Origin: Planktothricoides raciborskii GIHE-MW2 | Lineage (GTDB): Bacteria; Cyanobacteriota; Cyanobacteriia; Cyanobacteriales; Laspinemataceae | Assembly: GCF_040564635.1 (NCBI RefSeq) | Contig: NZ_CP159837.1 | Location: forward strand, 515,001 to 579,000 | Reading direction: 5' to 3' | DNA length: 64,000 bases | Part shown: positions 7,703 to 17,134 of the stretch, one piece after another | Position numbering within the stretch: position 1 is the first letter of the stretch | How the letters are laid out: each line of letters begins with the position of its first letter | Notes under the pieces: model-generated | Told to the model about the DNA's origin: nothing | Databases searched by the model: none | What the model saw: only the letters and a program-made list of their open reading frames with translations | Program-made: the position numbers and the translations under genes

Positions 7703-8680
7703 TATAGCAGTCGCCAGTCCAGTTAGGACACTAGACGCAAGCTAAGTGAAGAACATTTTCTATGGCATCTCGTAAGGTATCAAAATTTTTAAGTTGGTGT
7801 CGAATGCGACTTTTGAGCCAAGACCAACATTGTTCAATTTTATTGAAGTCCGGAGAATAGGGGGGCAGATACCAAACTTCACATCCAGCTTCCTCTACCA
7901 TCTGCTCAATACGTCCCCCTTTATGAAAAGTTGCATGATCAATGATCAATTTCTGTCCCGGTTTCAAATTAGGGATCAGACAGGTTGAGAGCCACAGTTC
8001 AAATACGTTTCGATTACAGGCTCCTTCTACAGTAAAAGGAGCCAATAATTCTCCATTACGCAAAGCGGCAATCATATTGAAAAAGCCCTTGTCGTCGTCC
8101 TGACTTAAGAGCATAGAGTCGTTCTCCTTGTAGACTGTAGCCATAGCTGTAATCGTCGCGACTATCCATACCAGCTTCATCTGCATAAACAATATCGGAT
8201 GGTTTGACTGATTCTAGCTTCTTGACAAACTCCGCCCGTTTTTCCAAAGGAACGCTCTCGGTATCCATAAGTTTTTTTTTGCGGGTGAAGCCGATTTTTT
8301 TGAGTCCCCTACTGATGGTTCTTTCACTAATTTCACCGTCCCATAATTCAGCCAGATGAGCTTGGGTTAATGAGCGCATTCTCTTCAACAAAAGCTCGAA
8401 ACTTATCCCAGTCCGTTATGCTATGACTATGCCCCGGGGGTCTGTATGTCTTAGCATGGAAGTCTCCAGTTTCTTCTTTACCCTTGAGCCACAGATCGAT
8501 CGTATTACGGCTAATTCCAAACAGTTTACTGGCTTCACTCTTCTTCATCCCGTTGATTTCAATGGCCTCTATGACCTTTTTCCGTAAGTCGTAGCTGTAA
8601 GAATTAGACATGGGTAGATTTATCTCGAATTTTGGCAACTTCTTTTATTCTACGTCCTAACTGGACTGGCGACTGCTATA
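7703..8680 (-). mobile_element. IS630-family (ISY100-like) element with perfect 27-bp ends
   Basis: The 978-bp element is flanked by perfect inverted repeats: TATAGCAGTCGCCAGTCCAG... at 7703-7729 and its exact complement at 8654-8680. Intact ends over 27 bases indicate recent movement. The internal transposase gene carries two frameshifts, so the copy itself is not autonomous but could be moved by a transposase encoded elsewhere. The TA at each tip fits the IS630 target rule. Confidence 0.9.
7731..8611 (-). pseudogene. ISY100-like IS630 transposase with two frameshifts
   Basis: ATG 8609-8611 begins MSNSYSYDLRKKVIEAI, the first helix-turn-helix, with SEASKLFGISRNTIDLWL following. The frame shifts near 8372 (after EENAL) and continues LTQAHLAELWDGEISERTIS, with the first catalytic Asp in YADEAGMD. 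A second shift occurs in the T-run near 8083 (SGRRQG to NMIAALRNG). The last segment carries IIDHATFH and YSPDFNKIEQCW with the remaining acidic residues, and ends at TAG 7731-7733, two bases inside the inverted repeat. Some IS630 elements use programmed frameshifting, but two shifts at unrelated sites point to mutation. Confidence 0.85.
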
Positions 8681-8829
8681 AAACCAGAATTAAAACCAGA
8701 ATTAAATTCACATTCTATTCTGTGTTTTCTGTGTCCTTTGTGTCTTTCTGGTAAAAATTTTTTGTCACCACAAAGACACAAAGAAGACGAAGGGAAACCA
8801 TTTTTTATTCTTACTAATAGTAATTTTAT

Positions 8830-10275
8830 ATGAATCCTCAACCAAACTCCACAGCCGATCGCATTTTTGCTCCCAATGTCTATGTATTTGCTTATGCCCT
8901 AATTGATGGCAGCGAAAATCAGCCTCATACTCATTCCCTTTGGGAATATGGCGACGAGATTATTGGGAATTTTACCGATAAAAAAATTACAGATAACCTA
9001 GATTTTAGCCATGATTCAAAGAATAAGTCCAGTAGCGATCGCCTTTACTTAATTGCCGAAGATGCCCTATCTTTTACCAGTACCAGCGAAAAGTATCCCG
9101 GTATCGAAGGATTTGCCCAACCCCAAAAAATCAAAGATAGTTATGCCCTGTGGCTGAATATCGGCTATTCTGATGAAAATTAAGCTGCGGAACCTGTCCC
9201 GGTAGAGTCCCTAAAACAATTGAATCCAAATCATGTCTTAAGTCTGCCACAAGCTGAGGAATTTTCCGGGCAATTTGTCGGGCAAACTTTGCTAATTACC
9301 GCTTGGTTAACTACCAAAACCCAACAACGAGATCGGGACTATCTCCGCAGAGTTGCTGACCAATGTTGTCAAAGTCTCTTGGGAGAATATGCCCCGCAAT
9401 GCGATCGCGAAGGGGAATTATTTGCTAGTCCGATTTTTGCCTACAGTAAACCGACTCAACGGGATAAATATCCTCATGTTTTAGTTTGGCTATTCCGGGA
9501 TGAAAAAGCCGATCGCCAATATAATTACTATCAACAGGAATTAATTGCTTTATTCCTCTATCGCAGCAAAATTATTAAAGCCTTCCAGAATAGTCGTTTG
9601 GTTTATGACTGCCTAGATCGAGCATATCGCAATCTTGAAAATAGCTTAGATCGGTTGCAAACAGACCTGAATTGTCCGCACGATGTAGTCACGAATGACG
9701 ACGATCTGGAAAAGTTTAAAACCCAGTTAAAAACTTTTGCCACCGAGTCTCTACCCTACACCCGATTTCTGCGAAAAATGGAGGATTTCCACAATACAAT
9801 TGAGATAAATATTCACAATTATAATCAGATAATTGATCAAATTTGTGCTAACATAGAATATGATGGATAAAATCTATCTTTTTTGCGGGATTTTGGTCAA
9901 GAAACCGCCCCGCTATTTCTGCGCCAAATTAAAGCGGACTTAGGCTATTTTCAACATGGGACGGATTTGATTAATACCGCGATCGCCTCGATTCGGGGCA
10001 TTGTGGAAATTGACCAGACAGAAGGCGATCGCCACCGGGAAAAAACCGAAAAAGAGGGTAGACAAGAACAAGAAAAAGATAACCAAAAACTCCAAGACCT
10101 GATTCAATCGGTGGGGGTGGGGATTGCGGCGGGTGCGATCGTGGCTTCCTCCTCTGGGTTAATCACCCAACCTTGGTATTTCCCCAACGGCAAAAAAGTC
10201 GAATTGTCTCTACTTCCCCATCCTTTTATGATTGCCTTGGTTTTGAGTTCTCTATGTGCTTTAGGAGCGTGGTAG
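8830..10275 (+). pseudogene. Conserved cyanobacterial membrane-anchored protein interrupted by two in-frame TAA codons
   Basis: Three ORFs, 8830-9183, 9220-9870 and 9883-10275, share one frame. They are separated only by TAA at 9181-9183 and TAA at 9868-9870, with sense sequence continuing straight through both. Joined, they give about 480 residues: an N-terminal domain (NVYVFAYALIDGS), a middle domain with RVADQCCQSLLGEYAP and VLVWLFRDEKADRQYNYYQQ, a long helical part (AYRNLENSLDRLQTDL, RFLRKMEDFHNTIEINIHNY), and LGYFQHGTDLINTAIASIRG. A C-terminal hydrophobic pair (VGIAAGAIVASS and FMIALVLSSLCALGA) follows. I recall full-length homologues of this architecture without stops, but the function is unknown. 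No frameshift is present, so the damage is recent or the stops are tolerated. Confidence 0.7.
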
Positions 10276-10649
10276 ATTGCCACAATAGTAATTAGTAATC
10301 GGCAGGAAAAGAGTTAGAAAACCACAGAAAAAAGGTGGCTTCAGGAAATAACTCATAGAAAAATTATAGGTATTTTATAGGTATTTTATAGGTTTGTTTA
10401 GCGATAATCATCAAATAAACAGCTTATATTTAATCTTTTCTTAGCAACTTATAACCCCATAAATAATACCAATTTCACAAATTATTGCTACAATTACGAA
10501 ATCGTTCCCCGGCTGGAAAGAGCTTTCCCCTGCTGGAACCTGGGAAAGAGGGCTAAACGAGGGCTATTGTAGGGGCGCTAAGGAAAAGCGCCCCTAGATA
10601 ATTGTGTTAATCTTAATTGAAACAACTATACTACTGGGGCTGAATAATG
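10276..10649. other. Gene-free stretch with short direct repeats and a hairpin
   Basis: No ORF of interest. At 10360-10395 the word ATAGGTATTTT is repeated in tandem, and at 10500-10550 GGCTGGAAAGAGCTTTCC and related words recur. A perfect 10-bp hairpin, TAGGGGCGCT/AGCGCCCCTA, sits at 10570-10596 between the plus-strand gene remnant and the convergent minus-strand hydrolase gene. It may terminate transcription from either side, although a clear T-tract is missing. Confidence 0.5.
10570..10596. terminator. Perfect GC-rich hairpin between convergent genes
   Basis: The arms TAGGGGCGCT (10570-10579) and AGCGCCCCTA (10587-10596) enclose a 7-base loop. Location between convergent transcription units suggests a terminator or an interspersed palindrome. 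Similar TAGGGGCG palindromes occur at 61367-61391. Confidence 0.4.
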
Positions 10650-11513
10650 TTAAATTCCCAAAAAATTTAACACTTGTTGAATATAAGTGGGAAAGTCCTC
10701 CAACATTGGAAAATGAGCCGTGCCTGGAATTTCGACATACTGGACTAAATGGTTAAGTGCTGCTGCTTTGCGAGCCCCTGCCGCTGGAATGATTTGATCG
10801 TATTCTCCGGCTACCAATAAGACGGGTACTTTTAGGCGGGCAAACTCTTGTGGCATTACTTCCGTGGCTTTCTTACTAACTGAGGTAAAAATTGTCCCCA
10901 AGGCAGCCTCGTAATCTGCCATTAAATAATCTTCTAAAAATGCTCGACTCATCTGTCCAGAAACTGGACGATGCAGAAATCGGGCAATAAATAGCCGATG
11001 CATTAATGGAATTTGCTTGAGCCAACTAGGACGAAATTTGACTACTTGCGCCCCCCATTTATGAAAGGCGGTAAATGCTTTTTCGTCGTACTCAAAAATG
11101 CCGTTACAAGTTAGAATAGCTTTTTCTATTCGGTGAGGATAGCGGTTAAGAAATAGGGTGGCAATGGAAGCCCCCATCGAATGAGCATTGATGTAAATTG
11201 GCTGTGGCAATTCTAGGAGATCCAAAAGCTGATTTAAGTCTTCGGCATAGATTTCCAGTTCATAGTTTGAGTTGTTGTAAGAGGCTGTACTCGATACCGA
11301 GGAATCAGGTGATAACCGGGAACGGCCAAATCCTCGCATATCGTAGAGTAAACAATCAAAGCGATCGGCTAAAGCGGCGGCGGTACTTTGCCAATAACGT
11401 GCGGATCCTCCCCATCCGTGCAAAAACACCATGATCGGTTTTGAGGTGGAAGAGGAGGGCGATCGCACCCATTCATAATAATGATCGACCCCTTGAACTT
11501 TGATATAGGGCAT
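10650..11513 (-). CDS. Alpha/beta hydrolase
   Basis: This is an alpha/beta-hydrolase fold protein of about 287 residues. The oxyanion loop HGWGG lies near residue 33, the nucleophile elbow AHSMGAS carries the catalytic Ser, the acid is likely Asp in VAGEYDQIIP, and the catalytic His is in GTAHFPMLED near the C-terminus. No signal peptide is present, so it is cytosolic. ATG 11511-11513 (MPYIKVQGVD) is preferred over an upstream TTG at 11531. The substrate cannot be told; the closest general type is the haloperoxidase/esterase-like hydrolases. It stands alone, with a strong hairpin upstream separating it from clpX. Confidence 0.85.
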   Translation of the reverse strand: MPYIKVQGVDHYYEWVRSPSSSTSKPIMVFLHGWGGSARYWQSTAAALADRFDCLLYDMRGFGRSRLSPDSSVSSTASYNNSNYELEIYAEDLNQLLDLLELPQPIYINAHSMGASIATLFLNRYPHRIEKAILTCNGIFEYDEKAFTAFHKWGAQVVKFRPSWLKQIPLMHRLFIARFLHRPVSGQMSRAFLEDYLMADYEAALGTIFTSVSKKATEVMPQEFARLKVPVLLVAGEYDQIIPAAGARKAAALNHLVQYVEIPGTAHFPMLEDFPTYIQQVLNFLGI

Positions 11514-11586
11514 TTTGACTCGTCCGGGCAAAGTTCTAAACTACGTGGTTAAATTGTTAAAAGGAATAGACCTCTGGCAAAATTGT

Positions 11587-11651
11587 AAAAAGCCCCCCTA
11601 GATCCCCCCTTAATCCCGCGATCCAAGGGGGATTAAGGGGGGACTTTTTAG
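11587..11651. terminator. Long C-run/G-run hairpin downstream of clpX
   Basis: The arms AAAAGCCCCCC...CCCCCCTTAATCC and GGATTAAGGGGGG...ACTTTTT pair around a short loop near 11620. On the minus strand it lies about 40 bases beyond the clpX stop and ends in T/A-rich sequence, so it is the likely terminator of tig-clpP-clpX. Confidence 0.55.
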
Positions 11652-11691
11652 GTTGGGAAAGCATTCTGATCTATTGTCCACAAAGGGGAAT

Positions 11692-13032
11692 CTAGGCAGA
11701 TTCTGGTTTCGGTAGGGATGAGGGATGGAGGAGCAGTTCTGCGGTTGAGCGTTTTTCCACCATTTCCCCAGTAATAGCACAACGGGTTACATCCTTGCGG
11801 GAAGGTAATTCATACATCACATCGAGCATCAATTCTTCCACAATGCCCCGCAAAGCGCGCGCCCCAGTCTTGCGCCGGTATGCTTCCCGTGCGATCGCCC
11901 GAATCGCATCGGGCTTAAACTCTAACTGCACATTATCCATGTGGAGTAGCTTTTGATACTGTTTCACCAGTGCATTCTTAGGCTGAGTCAAGATATTGGT
12001 CAGGGCTTCTTCATCCAGGGGGTCTAAAGTGGCTACCACCGGAATTCGACCAATAAACTCTGGAATCATACCAAACTTCACCAAGTCATCTGGCTCCACT
12101 TCTTTCATCATATCTGCGGTGCGTTGGTCTCTGGAATTATTATCGCCCGGTTGCACAAAGCCCATAGATTTTTTACCCATGCGACGTTCCACCACTTTTT
12201 CCAGACCGACAAACGCACCCCCGCAGATAAACAGAATATTGCTGGTATCGATCTGGATGCAATCTTGATAGGGGTGTTTGCGTCCACCTTGAGGGGGGAC
12301 ATTGGCGATCGTACCTTCTAACATTTTCAGCAATGCTTGCTGAACCCCTTCTCCAGATACATCTCTGGTAATTGATGGATTTTCGCTTTTGCGAGCCACT
12401 TTATCGATTTCATCGATATAGATAATGCCTCGCTGTGCTTCTTCCACATCTAGATCAGCAACCTGGAGCAATCGCAACAAGATATTTTCGACATCTTCTC
12501 CCACATACCCGGCTTCCGTCAGAGTCGTGGCATCGGCGACGGCAAAAGGAACATCGAGAATTTTGGCTAAAGTTTCCGCTAACAGAGTCTTGCCACACCC
12601 GGTTGGGCCAATTAGCAAAATATTAGACTTATGGAGTTCCACTATATCATCCGACGACATTTTCCCACTGGCCTTTGCTTGTAAAAAACTTAGGCGCTTG
12701 TAGTGGTTATAAACCGCCACGGACAATACTTTTTTTGCGGCATCTTGACCAATCACGTGATCGTCAAGATATTTTTTCAGTTCTCTGGGCTTAGGAATCT
12801 GACTCAATGAGAGATTTGTAGCGCGAGAGCGGCGTTTTTGTGACGGTTCCGATCGCGGAACCGGCTGGGGGGCTGCTGCGCTGGAGTCAAATAGCTCCTC
12901 ATCCAAAATCTCATTACACAAGTCTACACATTCATCGCAAATATAGACTCCCGGACCGGCAATCAATTTGCGAACCTGCTCCTGAGACTTACCACAAAAG
13001 GAACATTTCAGATGGGAGTCGTACTTAGACAT
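11692..13032 (-). CDS. clpX: ATP-dependent Clp protease ATP-binding subunit ClpX
   Basis: The 446-residue hexameric AAA+ unfoldase feeds substrates to ClpP. The N-terminal zinc-binding domain has CSFCGK and CDECVDLC, four cysteines in the first 40 residues. It is followed by a Ser/Arg-rich linker, [10 protein letters not shown], Walker A GPTGCGKT, Walker B YIDEIDK, the sensor and arginine-finger region [11 protein letters not shown]-like block (here [13 protein letters not shown]), and the [14 protein letters not shown]-terminal box. Length matches cyanobacterial ClpX. It starts 62 bases after the clpP stop and is the last gene of tig-clpP-clpX. Confidence 0.98.
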   Translation of the reverse strand: MSKYDSHLKCSFCGKSQEQVRKLIAGPGVYICDECVDLCNEILDEELFDSSAAAPQPVPRSEPSQKRRSRATNLSLSQIPKPRELKKYLDDHVIGQDAAKKVLSVAVYNHYKRLSFLQAKASGKMSSDDIVELHKSNILLIGPTGCGKTLLAETLAKILDVPFAVADATTLTEAGYVGEDVENILLRLLQVADLDVEEAQRGIIYIDEIDKVARKSENPSITRDVSGEGVQQALLKMLEGTIANVPPQGGRKHPYQDCIQIDTSNILFICGGAFVGLEKVVERRMGKKSMGFVQPGDNNSRDQRTADMMKEVEPDDLVKFGMIPEFIGRIPVVATLDPLDEEALTNILTQPKNALVKQYQKLLHMDNVQLEFKPDAIRAIAREAYRRKTGARALRGIVEELMLDVMYELPSRKDVTRCAITGEMVEKRSTAELLLHPSSLPKPESA

Positions 13033-13094
13033 AGACGGCCTCTTACTTGCAGTGCGCGTGGATCCTCACCGTTTGGCAAGACCCAATGGAAAAA

Positions 13095-13829
13095 TTATTT
13101 AGAAATTACCTGGTCAATCAGACCATAATTTTTTGCCTCTTCTGCGGACATGAAAAAATCACGTTCCGTATCGGCGGCGATCTTATCGAGAGGCTGATCG
13201 GTATGTTCAGCCAGTAATCGATTCAATGTATTTTTATGATATAAAATTTCTTTGGCTTGAATTTCAATATCCACAGCTTGTCCCTGGGCTCCGCCAAGAG
13301 GCTGATGAATCATAATTCGGGAACTGGGTAAAGACATTCTTTTGCCCTTGGTTCCAGCACTTAAAAGAAATGCGCCCATACTTGCGGCCAAACCATAACA
13401 AATCGTGACCACATCGGGTCGAATTTGTTGCATGGTGTCATAAATCGCCATGCCTGCGGTGACGGATCCGCCCGGAGAGTTGATATAAAGCTGAATGTCT
13501 TTTTCGGGATCTTCTGACTCTAAGAATAGCAGTTGAGCCACCAAGGAATCAGCGACGTTATCATCCACAGGTGTACCGAGAAAAACAATCCGTTCTCGTA
13601 ATAAGCGAGAGTAGAGATCAAAAGCTCGCTCTCCCATACCCGATTGTTCTACCACCATAGGGATGACATTTCTCGCCGGTAAACCAGAATTGAGGGAATT
13701 TTGGCGATCGCTGCCAGAATTTTGCTCTGCTAGTCCGGCAGTTGCCATGACGATTTCTGGGTAGTTTGAGTGGATTTCCAAAGAGAATGAACTAGAAATT
13801 GGATGATGACTGGACTGAGATTGAAGCAT
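13095..13829 (-). CDS. clpP: ATP-dependent Clp protease proteolytic subunit ClpP
   Basis: This is the serine protease core of the Clp machine. The catalytic triad is visible: Ser in [10 protein letters not shown], His in MIHQPLGG and Asp in TERDFFM. The longest frame is 244 residues. An internal ATG at 13746-13748 (MATAGLAEQ) would give 217 residues, which is nearer the family length of about 200, so the first 27 residues may be 5' leader. It lies between tig and clpX on the same strand, the order seen in many cyanobacteria. A 725-base gap with a large hairpin separates it from tig, so it probably has its own promoter. Confidence 0.97.
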   Translation of the reverse strand: MLQSQSSHHPISSSFSLEIHSNYPEIVMATAGLAEQNSGSDRQNSLNSGLPARNVIPMVVEQSGMGERAFDLYSRLLRERIVFLGTPVDDNVADSLVAQLLFLESEDPEKDIQLYINSPGGSVTAGMAIYDTMQQIRPDVVTICYGLAASMGAFLLSAGTKGKRMSLPSSRIMIHQPLGGAQGQAVDIEIQAKEILYHKNTLNRLLAEHTDQPLDKIAADTERDFFMSAEEAKNYGLIDQVISK

Positions 13830-14555
13830 AATTTTTTTAGAATTTGTCTGAAAACTATCGAAGTCTTAAAATCTCAGAGTAGCAAATTTCTGGGGTGACT
13901 ATTGAGTTTTTCCCGGCATTTATTGATTGGATCTGCTCAGAGTGAACACAAAGCTGTTTTTATATTCTCACTGTTACAGACCGATCGCTGGATGGAGTCA
14001 GTCACACCAGTATTTTTTACAGGTGGATGCTCAAAGCTGATGAATCATAAATCAGTATATGTAATCAACCTCTAAGTTTGTTGGCAAAATAGAATAACGC
14101 TCAATAAATCCAGGCGATAGGATAACCCTGGTCAGAGATTAGTTGGCAATTATTTTTTGCCTCAAAGCGATCGCGATCGGGTCGGGGGATCTTAAAACCT
14201 TAGTCAGTGGATCAGATTAGACAGTTACTAGGTGGTCGGATCACCATAGAACATAACCCTGTTGTGAGTTTTGCTTCACTGGTTATGGGAAAACGGTTGA
14301 GCTTCTACTATCGAGATGCCACCATTGTTCCGATGTTCCGATTGTAAAACAAAAAACATCTTCTTGCCCGGACATCAGTCTTCTTGATATATATTATGCC
14401 CTAGATCCCCAAAGAATGAGGGGAATCAGGAGAAAATTACTCATTCTTGGATCAACTAGGGCAATAACCGAGTCAAGGCGATCGCTCACGGGGAACCGCA
14501 ACGTTTAAGAGGGCGCTTCCGTCAGGCATCCCTAATGTTTGGCTCTGACCACAGG
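13830..14555. other. Gene-free tig-clpP intergenic region
   Basis: These 726 bases hold no convincing ORF. The region contains several HIP1-like octamers and a large imperfect hairpin at 14398-14462 (GCCCTAG and AAGAATGAG arms), about 95 bases beyond the tig stop. That position suits a terminator or attenuator between tig and clpP. The rest presumably carries the clpP promoter; no sigma boxes could be fixed by eye. Confidence 0.5.
14398..14462 (-). promoter_or_regulatory. Large imperfect hairpin between tig and clpP
   Basis: The left arm at 14398-14420 (GCCCTAGATCC...AAGAATGAG) pairs with 14440-14462 (CTCATTCTTGGATC...CTAGGGC), leaving a loop of about 19 bases. There is no T-tract after it on the minus strand, so an RNA-processing or attenuation site is as likely as a simple terminator. 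Confidence 0.4.
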
Positions 14556-15971
14556 CTATTCTGTCGGTTCGGAGTTTTCTTCTGGGACGGACTCAGGGTT
14601 TAGGTCGGATTTAGGCTCAGAGTCTTCTAGGTCACTTTCATCAGCAACCGAAGCTAAAGTTCCTGGTGGGACTAGCTCAATTTTTCCATGTTCTGCCAGA
14701 AAATCGAGAGATTTTTCTTGGATCAGTTCAGCCTGAACCAATTCTTTCAATCTCTCCAGATCCACATCTGCGGACAATTGAGGTGTCAGTTCAGCGATAC
14801 GCTTTTCCACCGCCTCTGGTGCGACTTCCAGAGATTCCATCTCAATGACTTTTTTCAGCCCTAAAACCAATTTCAGTTTTTCGATCGCCTCTGGACGAGA
14901 ACGTTCCCGCAACTGGGGCAGATTGTCTTTCGTGTACAACTGTTTCACATCCATCCCATAACGTTCCAACTGGATGGCGGCTTGCATCAAAACATTATCG
15001 ACTTCTTGGGAAATCATTGTTTCGGGCAGTTCAACTTCCACCTTTTCCAATAGTGCAGTCTTCAGGGCTGCATGGGTATTGGCTCTGGTTTGTGCTTCTG
15101 CTCTGGCTTGAAAATCTTTTTCCAGAGATTCTCTTAACTCCGCAAAAGTCTCAAATTCGCTCACCGCTTTGGCAAAATCATCATCCAGTGCGGGTAACTC
15201 TTTTTCTTTCAGTTCTTTGATGGTGATGGTAAATTTAGCGGCTTTTCCGGCTAACTCTGTATTGGCATATTCCGGTGGGAAATCTACAGAAATTTCCTTA
15301 GTTTCTCCCACATTCATCCCCACGATCCCTTCCACAAAGCCTTGAATAAATCGACCTGGGGTAATTTCTATTTGATAATTTTCTGCTTGACCCCCTGGGA
15401 TTTCTGGGGATTGCCCTTCAGGGGGTGCCACCAACTCTCCGGCATAATCAACCACAGCAACATCACCGAATTGAACGGCGCGTCCTTCCACTGGGATTAA
15501 AGTCGCTTCTGCCTGGCGTTTTTCTTCTAAAAACTGATCGACTTGTTCTGGATTATATGGGATTTCTTCAGCCTTCACCTCCAAGCCCTTGTAATCGCTC
15601 ACTTTCACCTCTGGGGGTACATCGACGGATGCCGAAAAGGTGAGCGCTTGCCCGGGTTCAAACTGGTTAAGTAGCTTGTCAAAGCTGGAACGCAGTTGAT
15701 AATTCCCGATCGCCTCAATTTGTTCTTGCTTGATGGCTTTTTCCAGACAATTTTGAATCAATTCTTCGACTGCCGCTGCTTTAATGCGGCTGGTGCCCAA
15801 CCGTTGCAACAACACAGTACGGGGGACTTTTCCTTTCCGAAATCCCGGAATATTCGCAGAACGACTAAATTCCCGAATCACCTTTTCATAAGATTCTTGG
15901 GATAATTCCGGGGGAATTTCAATTTCCAGACCAATTTGACTGGAGGGAAGCTTTTCCTGGGTGACTTTCAT
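14556..15971 (-). CDS. tig: Trigger factor (ribosome-associated chaperone)
   Basis: This 471-residue protein has the three trigger-factor domains. The N-terminal ribosome-binding domain carries the signature GFRKGKVPR near residue 45. The FKBP-like PPIase domain has QFGDVAVVDYAG and GRFIQGFVEGIVGMNVGET. The long helical C-terminal domain holds ALKTALLEKVEVELPETMI. An acidic Ser/Glu/Pro tail ends the protein, as in other cyanobacterial trigger factors. It binds nascent chains at the ribosome exit. It is the first gene of the tig-clpP-clpX set and diverges from asd. Confidence 0.96.
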   Translation of the reverse strand: MKVTQEKLPSSQIGLEIEIPPELSQESYEKVIREFSRSANIPGFRKGKVPRTVLLQRLGTSRIKAAAVEELIQNCLEKAIKQEQIEAIGNYQLRSSFDKLLNQFEPGQALTFSASVDVPPEVKVSDYKGLEVKAEEIPYNPEQVDQFLEEKRQAEATLIPVEGRAVQFGDVAVVDYAGELVAPPEGQSPEIPGGQAENYQIEITPGRFIQGFVEGIVGMNVGETKEISVDFPPEYANTELAGKAAKFTITIKELKEKELPALDDDFAKAVSEFETFAELRESLEKDFQARAEAQTRANTHAALKTALLEKVEVELPETMISQEVDNVLMQAAIQLERYGMDVKQLYTKDNLPQLRERSRPEAIEKLKLVLGLKKVIEMESLEVAPEAVEKRIAELTPQLSADVDLERLKELVQAELIQEKSLDFLAEHGKIELVPPGTLASVADESDLEDSEPKSDLNPESVPEENSEPTE

Positions 15972-17134
15972 CGGCTATACATTGGGACAATAAACATTCG
16001 GACAGAGATTAAAGATATTTCCCCACCCCTTGAATGACTTGTTTTTGGGGAGGGAAAATTTGCTCAAGGCACCTTGAGGGACAGTGCAAGGGGTCAGGAC
16101 GGAGAAATTGTTAAGTTTAACAGCAAACAATTTAAATGTCTCTATACTTGAGGATCAATGGCCAAGCATTTTTGCTCGAATCGAGGCATCAGCAAAACCG
16201 AGGGGTTATTTCCTTCTCTGCTTGGGAAAGCGAGTTGGCAACCTGTTTGGTGATTCTTGGCTGATCGTTCTTACCCCTCATAGATGCCGGAGCGACATTG
16301 GGGCGAACCACACTTGCTCCGCCATCTATCTAGTCAAGAAAGGATGCCTGCAATTCTTGCACTGGCGCTCTATGGGTCAACAGACTGCTGTTGACGTGAG
16401 TTAGTCTTGACGCAATTATTGATCCTAGCGGATTTTGCACCAATCAGCTTATATATTAAGGATCTGTATAGAAATTCCCCCCACCATAATCGGTCAATTT
16501 GTCTCTGTAATCCTGAGCTTTGAGTGGTTTGGGCTACCGGATCTAACGGATTAATTTCCGGCTTGCGGGTGCTGCCTTTCCGGGAGGGCAGGGGCGATCG
16601 CCTGAATTGTGTCGTTCTATTGTGTGGTGCTTTGGGGGTTCAACGCCCAAGTATGTAAAAGAGATCCTGATCGGCACGGAATCGAATTGTTTGTGTGATA
16701 ATGTAACCACATAAATAATGATCGACATCATCTAGGATTTTTCTCTAAAGTGAGGTACAACGCTTTGCTTTTGTCGAACGACCCTTAAGGCTTCGCCTTT
16801 AAATTTCCAGAGCAGATTGCCTAAACCCAGCCAATGTGTAATTTAACAGAGCAACAAAAATACAAAAGATTGTAATCCTATGATACCTAGTATATTGTGA
16901 ACTTATGCTGATTTCTGTAAATACGCTACCATTGCCACAAATATCACAAATATAAAGAAAATATATCAATCAATGTCAATCAAGAGCGTATTAGGATGAA
17001 AATGATAGTCATTATATAATTCTCATCGCATCATGGGGATTTCCCGATATCTTATGAGATAAATTTATCAAAAAAAAAATTAAAATTAATTACTTTTAAC
17101 AATCATCCGAACGAATAACTAGGAGGAAATAGAC
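15972..17134. other. Long gene-free region between divergent tig and asd
   Basis: These 1,163 bases contain one 106-codon ORF at 16084-16404 with GTG start, but its composition (Cys/Leu/Arg-rich, no helical pattern) and lack of a ribosome-binding site argue against it. The last 250 bases before asd are very A/T-rich, as expected for a promoter. A short hairpin, AAGGCTTCGCCTT, is near 16788. A fragment of the GGTCAACAG/CTGTTGAC palindrome family is near 16376. A regulatory RNA could lie here but I cannot support one. Confidence 0.5.

Noticed and set aside
7731-8638. Programmed frameshift in the IS630 transposase
   Set aside because: There are two shifts at unrelated positions and neither site has a convincing slippery heptamer with a following structure; mutation is simpler.
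16084-16404. 106-codon ORF in the tig-asd gap
   Set aside because: GTG start without a ribosome-binding site, Cys/Arg-rich composition without a helical pattern, no recognisable motif. Treated as chance.
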